A stretch of 64,000 nucleotides of DNA from Hydractinia symbiolongicarpus. Taxonomy: Eukaryota; Cnidaria; Hydrozoa; Anthoathecata; Hydractiniidae. The position numbers and the translations under genes are program-made. The stretch is taken from contig NC_079884.1 in NCBI RefSeq assembly GCF_029227915.1, positions 8,060,001 through 8,124,000 of the forward strand. Reading direction: 5' to 3'. The notes below the pieces were generated by a model that made no database searches, was not told the origin of the DNA, and saw only the letters and a list, made by a program, of their open reading frames with translations. Of this stretch, positions 56,301 through 64,000 are shown one piece after another. Within the stretch, counting starts at the first letter, position 1. Every line of letters begins with the position of its first letter.

Positions 56301-59300
56301 ACGTCGTTTCGTTTTTTCGCCGTCTTTGTCATTGGTAGCTTTATCAGCTTTTTTTATACTGTCTGAATGGGTTTCTTCTTTTGATTGATCATTTTTTATT
56401 ACCGATACCTCAAGTTCGCTTATAGACGTTCTATTGATAGGCGTAAGGGCTGGTGGTGTGACAAGCGGTGAAGCAGCTTCCGGTGTTGGTTGAGTGGGAA
56501 CTAATGCAGCCTAAAGTGTAAAAAATCAAATACTCTAACTTAAAATCATCAACTTCCAAAAAAGTAATATCCACAATTAACAGAGACATAAAATATTACA
56601 GAAACCATCTTTAAATGGAAAGTAATTTGTATACCTTACTGATCATGCCAGAATGTGATGAACTTGGTTTCCCGGTGCCAACTGCACGTGGATCAGGCAT
56701 TCCACCAGATGAAGCGTTTAATGTTAATGGCCTCTGCCAAGCATTCACATTGGAAACCGGCGCAGGTATAGTTTTCCCATCCGCAGAAGTACTAGTCGAA
56801 CTATGAGACTTCATTAAAGACTGGGCGGGTTCCCAAACGCCAATGGCTGCCATAGCTGCATTGCTAGCGGGTGCAGGTGCAGAAACTTGACTGTGAACAG
56901 GCGCGGTTGAAACAATGGTTTGTTCAGGAGAAACAATTGAAACAGGAGGGTCGGACGATACCACAGCTTTCGTTCTCACATTGGAAGCAGCTGAATTTTT
57001 ATGAGAGTTATTCCGTACAGCCTTCTGGGCTTCACGTTTTTGTTCATAATATAACTTCTTTTTCTCCTCTTCGCGCTTCTTCTTCTCTGCTTCGCGCAGC
57101 TCTTTCTGTTGCTTTTTTGACGTCACAGTGACAAAACCATCGTCCTCCCAGGTCGTCTTTGAATGATCTTCCGTAGTTTCAAAATCATCTATACAAACCA
57201 CACTTCTAATATTATTTAAATCAAATTCCAAAGCAATATCTCGTTTTTTCTCTTCGCGCTTCTCCGCCAGTGGTTTACTCTTTTTCGGAGGCGAATGCGC
57301 CGATATATCTTCCAAATTTAATGGATTTTTTGAAGCCATATCTCCTTTGAGCTGTGTGTGAATATCTCCTTTGATTTGTGTGTGAACCTCGCTAGCATGG
57401 GGATATTTATCGGCAGCAGTAGGGGTTTTGTGTCCGTCGGAGGTTCGATTATTCCCTATCTGCTGCCTTTTGGATAAAAAAGAATTAGGTTTGTTTCTAC
57501 CAGCAGTAGCGGAGTTTCCTCTTGATTTTGAGTCAGGTCGATAAGAATGGTGCGAGCGCGGCCTCCTCTCGGACGAATATTTATCTTTATCATACTTAGA
57601 TTCTTTATGTCCGGGTGATTCTTCTGCGGAGTAGTAGTCCTCCGAATCATCGCCAGCTTTATCCTCGTCATGTGGTTTATCACCTGTACCAATGTTTCTG
57701 CTGCCAAAACTAGAGGAGCTTCCCCTTCCACGTCCCCTTCCTCTACCGCGTTCAGCACCACGTCCCCTTCCTCTAAAGTTCACCCCTCGCCCCCTGGAGC
57801 TACCGCGATCTCGGCCGTCATACCTGTTTTGGAAGCGTGGAGGCGTATCCTCATCCCACGTCCTCTTAGATTCCCGTTTTTTGCTTTTGCAGTAGACAGG
57901 CGACTTTGTTCTTTCTTTGTCTTGTCCAGGCGTTTCTTCATCAGTTAGATCACCAGACGACACATCCTCATAATAATCATCTTTTGAATTTCGATAATTA
58001 TCACGATACTTATTTTTGTCCCTCCTACTGCTGCTTGATAGCCCTTGTGAACGTGATGAGCCAACGGAACCACGGTTTGAAAATCCGCGCCCTCGCCCTC
58101 GACCCCTCTCTCGCGCACCACTGCCACGGTAACTTCTTGAATCGTCATATCTATCGCCACGGTAACTTCTTGTATCGTCGTACCTATCGTTTCTGTCAGA
58201 ACGACTACGAGTTTCTTTGATTTTATCTGGTGCACCGAATCCATCAGTTTTCTTTTCTTTTTTCTCTTCGGAGGCCGTCTCAACGGCTGCCTTACCTTCT
58301 TCTTCTTTTTCGGCGTCAATTTTTGAATCAACAACCTGAACCTTTTCTAACTTTCTTACTGTTTCATCTAACGACTTTCCTGTTGTCCCTGTCTCTTCTT
58401 TTAAGGACATTTGCTTTACTTTTGTATTCAGTTGCTCTTCTTTGGTAGCTGTTTGTTCTTCTTTAGATACCGCTTGTGGTTTTGTACTTGTTTGTTCTGC
58501 TTTTGAAATAGCCAGTTCTTCTTTCGTTTCACTTAATCTTTTCTCTTTCTTTTCTCTGTTTTCTCTCTTATACTCTTCAGATTGTCTATAATCTCGATTA
58601 TCCCATTCTTTTCCTTTCCTCGATGAGCCATACTGCTTTTCTTCATTGTAGCCTTTACGATCTAAATGTTTTCTGCTGGCATTACGTTCCGGGCGGTTAT
58701 CTCGCCTTTCACTCCTTTGATCCTCTCTCCGCTTATCTTCAGCATAATGAGCTTTCCGGTCATCTCTTTTACGCTCTCCGTCTCTCTGAGGTTCCCTTCC
58801 TTGATCTCTTTTATCATAATCACTACGATGGCGATCTTTCTTGTCGTATCTCCGTGAGTCGTCCTTCTTGTTATCTTTCCAGTCATTTTTTCGTTCTTTC
58901 CTGTCATCTTTACTCTCCTCTTTTTTAAATTCATCTTTTTTTTCGTCTTTCTTGCTGTCCCTTTTATAGTCTTTGTCATCCTTCTTTTCTGTCCTACTTT
59001 CAGTAAATTTTTCTTCTTCTTTAACATATTCCTTCGTCTCGGTTTTTTTGTGGTAATCTTCGTCCTTTTTATTCCAATCAGCCTTATATTCCTTCCTCTC
59101 ACTTCTTTTATGGTAACCATCATCTTTCTTATGAGCATCACTCTTATAATCCTTGTAGTGTCCGTCTCGTCTATCCTCTTTTCTGTCTTCTCTCCTGTTC
59201 GAGTATTTTCTCGAACCTTCTTTGTCATCATACCTGTCCCTCCTACCATCTTCCCTGTTGTACCGGTTGTCTCTTTTATAATCATGATCGCCACGGTCGA

Positions 59301-62300
59301 TTCTGCCACCACGTCTGTTAGCTTCATCAAACCGTCCCCTTCTTTCAGGTCGGCTTTTGTTGTCGTACTTATCGTCACGGCGTTGACGGTCATCATTACG
59401 GTTTCTTCTTTCAACATATTTGTCGTTGTCACTACGAAATTTATTTTCGTCCGGTGAATGTTGTTCTCCTCGAGAAAGGTTTGGAGAATCGACAGCTTCC
59501 ACTGACTTCACTTCTATCTTCGACTTTTTATTTTCTTCTTCCTCTTCTTTTTGTATTTCACGTAAACTCTTACCCTGTTCTACGTTCTCTTTTGCCGACA
59601 CTTCGCCTCCACTCACAACTTTTGACCACGCTGAGGCTTTTTTAAGCTCAAATTTCTCCTTGTTTTGTGCAGCGGATTTCTTTTCAGACTCTGGGGTAAC
59701 TTTTGCGTGTTTGGACTGCCCCTTTGTTAGTTTGTTTTCTGCAAAGCGTTGAGAGTTTATCGTCAGGGCTTCATTTGATTTACTTTTGCCGTCATTGTCA
59801 TCGTACTTGTCGTCAAATGGATCTGGTTTCCTCCTGTCCCTATTTTTCAAATGTTTGTCGTTGTCGTTATCCCGTTTTCTAGATTCAGAAAGATCTTTCA
59901 ACTCCTTTTTACCATGCAGCTTCTCTACAGAGTCTTTTTTATGAGCGTCTTTAATAGATGAACTGCTACTGTGGCGAGAGCTTTTTTCTTTCTCACGGGT
60001 TTCTGAGGAAGAACTGAGCCTTCGTTGACGACTACTTTTCTCGTTGTCTTTCCGGCTACTAGTTGACGATGCATCTTTTGTTTTATCCTCTTTCTCAAAC
60101 ACATCTTCACGAAGACCCTCTTCATCCGACTTTACACTATCCTTTCTCTGCATAATTCTCATATGAGAGCTGTCGAGAGCGCCTTGCTTATCTGAAAAAA
60201 ATTCATTTTTTAATATGAAAAACAAAAATTACGAACATAGATAACCTAGGGCGATCGAAAACAAAGAAAAAAAATTATTACTGAAAAATAGTATAAATTA
60301 CTTCGGGTAATATTTTACATACTTTCGTGAGCCCTGTCGTGTTTATCCCCATGCTGTCTGAATCTAGGTGGAACCTCTCTCCTAGATGATCCTAATACCT
60401 CGCCCTCTTTCCTTGGACGGTTTGAGTAAGAATCGTGATTCTCCCATCGTTGTTTTTTAGATTTTTCCTCTTCCTTCTTTCTTTCTTCCTCTGTACGCTT
60501 TCTCATTCTTTCCTCTATTTCCTTTAACTTTGCTTCCCTTTTATCAAGATGTTCTGTACCATGGGAGTGCGTATCTTTTCCATCGTCGTTCTTCTCTCCC
60601 TGCTTGTGAGTGTCCTCTGTCTTTTCACCACCCATCTGTGCCATGTTTGGAGGAAATCCACCAGACATAAAAAACATAGGATGCACGGGGTAACCATATG
60701 GTGGTGGTCCACGTTGTGGATCGTACGGTGGAAACCTTGGCCAATTCTGACCATATGGCATCTGCATTGGAGGATAACCAGGAAATTCCCACTGCTGTTT
60801 TCCCTGATTCTTACCCTAAAGGGTACAAAACACATACCATCTTTAATTCTAACAAATGATTAAATATCAACTTGAAGACTTTTGTGAGAATTTTTAACCT
60901 TTTTAATGGTGTACAATGGTATATTTATTAAAAAAAGAATAAAATAAGGACTTCTAAAATTGAAAGAAGGCGTGGCAGCCCTGCATTACCATTGAAAAGT
61001 CAATTACTGGTTTATAATTGTAAACAAAAAAACACATCTAGATATTTAACTTTTTATAACTTCAAATATTACCATTCAAAAAAGATGTATCTACATAAAA
61101 ATATACTGAGGTAACAAAAGAATTCTTCGTTAATGTTATTTTTTGTACTTTTACATCCTTTTGAGACAACAATTCTTGACACTTCACCAGCACTAATTGA
61201 GTTGAAATGTTTTCATGAAAAAAATTAACCCACCTTGTCATCCTGTTTACTTTCACTGTCTGTTTGATCTCGATCAGGTTGTTTTTTAGAGCTGCGAGGA
61301 GTAGTGCTGTCTTCATCAGAATCTGACTCATCAAATTTCAACTTTGCGTTGTAATCAACTTCTTCTTGTGAACCTGCCCAGCCAGCATCATCTTTGTCAG
61401 CATCCAATGATTTTAAATCAGAGTCCTTTATCACTGAAGGGCGATCGGTTGAAGAATTAGAATTGTTCATAAACTGATGTTTTGGCATTCTAACACGAAA
61501 AAAAGTTATTTACCAAATAACTTGCCACAACTCAGAAACACACAAACAACAAAAGGTAATTTTGAATTCAAATTTAATATCTAGATGTTTTTAATCTTAC
61601 ACTCTCACTTTTTGAAAGCCTAGTATTCTTTTACGATATGACTTTTAGTTCTGTTTCATACATTTAAGAAAATACTTCTATGGCACACCAGCTTCTGACA
61701 ATTCATGCCACATTTTTTTGCTATACAGTTCAGATGCTAGAGCATCTACCTAATGCTTTTACTAACACCTTTTTGGCTGTTTTCCCCGCATATATATGTT
61801 AATTTTAAGAGTTTTAAGCACATACACATACGATCAAAATTCCCAGGCATCATCAAGACAAATGTAACAAAGACCAAAAAATAGAATTGCTAAACATTCA
61901 AAATGGTGGCAGTTATGAAAATGCAACAACACAAGGACTTACTTAAGAAACAATATAATAATAACTAAGTTAAATTATTTCTGGAAATATTGAAATGTTT
62001 TTAGGATTTTTAAAAGGTCCAGCAGCAAATACGGCTTTGGTGATTCTAGTTATATATCATTTTATCCCCTATAAATTAATTCCTTGGTCGTTGTACTACA
62101 CAATGTCAATTTTTTTCATTGGATAAAAATAAACAAATCAGAATGTGCAGACAAACAACAAGATGACAATGTTCTACCTTTGAAAAAATCTTGGATCAAA
62201 CTGTGGCATTTTACCACCTGGCCCACCATAAGGATAAGGATATGGGTATGGCGGCATTGCCATGCGACCTCCTTGTGAATGATACATAGGCTAAAAAATA

Positions 62301-63551
62301 AAAAAATATTTAAATTTAACAACATCACTCCCTAATTATAATTATTAAACTATTGCATCATAATTTTTTATAATTCAAAATATGGTGAAACAAATTTAAG
62401 GTGATCTTTTGCAAGTCCAATTTTTTGGATTAACTTTTGTGAATTTTCTTATATCTGAAAACGCTTCCTAAGTTAAACTTACACGAGTTTATGATTTTCT
62501 CCCTGGGAAAAAAGTTTATGCTATTGTTATGCGAAACAGTTATCCCATAGAAATGATAAAACATTTTATTTTCATACTGAATAATTTTTTTTTTTCATTA
62601 TAAAAGTGTTGTAAGATAAAGTTTTGTGAAAATTGACCCAAAATTGCGAAATGATCTCTTGCAAAGTTTATCCAATTAATTTGTCTCTGCAAAGAAATTA
62701 TCAAAATGGCAAACAAAACAAACAAAAAAGAATCTTACTGGATATGGGTATGGATAAGGCTGCTGAGTATTGTTAAACATAGGTCGATCTCCACCCCCAT
62801 AATTCTGAAAGTTAGGTGGCATTTGATCTGAAATGAAAATCAAAACTTACAAGGATCAGTCATAACATAACAATAATTAATAAATATGCAATATATTTCT
62901 CTATTCACTTTGATTTACCTAAATAAATCATGTTTGTGCACAAAACAACATCATTAATTCATTCCTCAATAATAAAATATTTTCGTCTTGAGATTTGTTG
63001 TTTTTAGATTTAATTCTCATTATTTACAAATAAGTATACTTTCTTGCCATCACTGAGCTGACCCTTTATACTATGTAATTATTATATATGTACAAAACGA
63101 TCATACTTGCGCGAGGCGGGTGGCCCATTCCCGGATGATTTGCATCTGGCCCTCCTTCTTCTGTGCGGCCTCTTTCCCTCCCATCCTCTGCTAAATTTCC
63201 ATCCAGACCTAATCTTGGAAATTCTTTTTGAAAATATGGGGATGTCCCTGAAAAATTGAATCCTAACATCAACAAAATTCATTTACACAATATAACTACA
63301 ATGTTTTATATATTACATATATAAGCCACTATTAGCCACAGTTTTATAACAATCGTAAAACAATTTTGTATCAAATCACCTGTAGCCGGTTGTTCTGGTT
63401 GAACTTTGCTCTTCCAAGTTACCTTGCTGCCATCTTGCCCTTCCACTATTCCTGGTTGTGGTTTTGAAGCTGGTACCGCACCTGCATTTGGTCTCAATGA
63501 AACCTCTGGTGTATCCCCTGGTTTTGTTTTGATCTGGCCAGGTAAAACACC
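53373..63551 (-). CDS. PRRC2: PRRC2/BAT2-family protein, ten visible exons, 5' partial
   Basis: Exons on the minus strand: 63551-63380, 63247-63107, 62827-62739, 62290-62178, 61489-61234, 60815-60323, 60191-56635 (3557 nt), 56510-56094, 56009-55713 and 55592-53373. All junctions keep frame and give 2584 residues. The N-terminal BAT2 region is recognisable (SPYFQKEFPRLGLDG, tyrosine/proline runs, DDAGWAGSQEEVDYNAKLKF). A long K/E/R coiled coil follows (EAKLKEIEERMRKRTEEERK), then a huge R/D/K/E-rich low-complexity region with RGG clusters near 58090 and 57730-57810, then a second K/E coiled coil and a glutamine-rich C-terminal exon. PRRC2 proteins bind RNA and initiation complexes and enter stress granules; that role is by family. 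The first coding exon(s), with the start codon, are beyond the window. Which vertebrate paralogue (A, B or C) it matches cannot be said. Confidence 0.92.
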
Positions 63552-64000
63552 CTATTAATAAAAAATAATTTTCAACTGACAACAAAATCTTTTTATGAGA
63601 TTTACCACACAAAAAATGACCTAGCATAAAAAATTGTTTCTGTATAAATATATATATACTAAATTTTTATAAAATACTAACTTATTCCATGAAATGAACG
63701 AGTCATAAAATTAACATGGTTTTTCAAAATTCGCTTGTAATTTACTGACTGTTAATTAAATGCAGTGATAATTTAAGGACTGTCAATTTCATGACTGGTT
63801 ATTTACTTAAAATACTGGTAATTTGGTGAATTTTGATTTCACAGCCGCCTTTTAATAGAGGAGACCGCTTTTATAGCGTGAATTAGACTGTTGCTGTAAT
63901 TTTTGCTTCATGTGATACCGCATATTCTCAAATTCGCGTTAATTAAATGCATTTTTGAAAAAAAATGCTCAACTACGTTAATTAAATGACTTTTTTAAAA
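63552..64000 (-). other. Intron or 5' region of the PRRC2-like gene
   Basis: Upstream of the first visible exon. AT-rich, with repeated words GTTAATTAAATG (63752, 63939 and 63976). No exon with the expected N-terminal BAT2 sequence was found. Confidence 0.5.

Noticed and set aside
55399-60863. Many plus-strand open frames of 60-135 codons opposite the PRRC2 exons
   Set aside because: They are antisense shadows of a strongly biased K/D/E/R-rich coding sequence and lack domains, starts or splice context.

Overview
This 64 kb window is nuclear DNA of an invertebrate animal. Genes have spliceosomal introns with GT-AG borders. Three genes have clear animal orthologues: RAB14, ILRUN and a PRRC2/BAT2 family gene. 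The DNA is very AT-rich, introns are mostly short, and about half of the window is transposon debris of mixed kinds (pogo-like, DIRS-like, Mutator-like, integrase-like with long terminal inverted repeats, copia, LINE and many short foldback elements). That mixture plus a HIRAN-like single-exon gene fits a cnidarian, perhaps a hydrozoan. The species is an inference; nothing in the window names it.

Layout. 1-8.8 kb: a direct duplication of about 0.5-0.6 kb (1503-2095 and 8333-8842) brackets a pogo/Tigger-like element that carries a HIRAN-like gene, and a two-exon gene for a secreted or membrane-anchored STELLO/DUF288-like glycosyltransferase. 9.1-13.4 kb: a decayed DIRS-like tyrosine-recombinase retroelement on the minus strand. 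14.5-17.4 kb: a relatively GC-rich relic with several broken, unidentified coding fragments. 18.2-21.8 kb: an element with terminal inverted repeats of about 417 bp and a broken integrase-fold transposase; its right arm is split by a second insertion made of 128-bp tandem repeats. 21.9-23.6 kb: a compact Mutator-like element with a perfect 9-bp target duplication and ends built of 7-bp units. 23.7-27.3 kb: short foldback elements. 27.9-28.8 kb: a small three-exon gene with a mitochondrial-type presequence. 29.5-33.1 kb: unassigned exon-like pieces and a LINE remnant.

33.8-38.5 kb holds a complete ILRUN orthologue on the minus strand, six exons including a 10-nt microexon. 39-41 kb has a foldback element and a second LINE piece. 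41.4-46.3 kb is a complete-length Ty1/copia retrotransposon with two LTRs, a 5-bp target duplication, a primer binding site and a polypurine tract, but frameshifted coding. 48.6-50.6 kb is a complete eight-exon RAB14 gene (plus strand). It converges on the PRRC2-like gene (minus strand, 63.55-53.37 kb), whose first exons lie beyond the right edge.

The host genes are not an operon. RAB14 acts in Golgi-endosome traffic. ILRUN is a UBA-like/NBR1-like regulator of transcription and inflammation. PRRC2 proteins are large disordered RNA-associated proteins linked to translation and stress granules. The most unusual features are the HIRAN gene with its periodic promoter repeats inside perfect pogo-like inverted repeats, the 7-bp-unit Mutator ends, the ILRUN microexon and the unidentified 14.5-17.4 kb relic.
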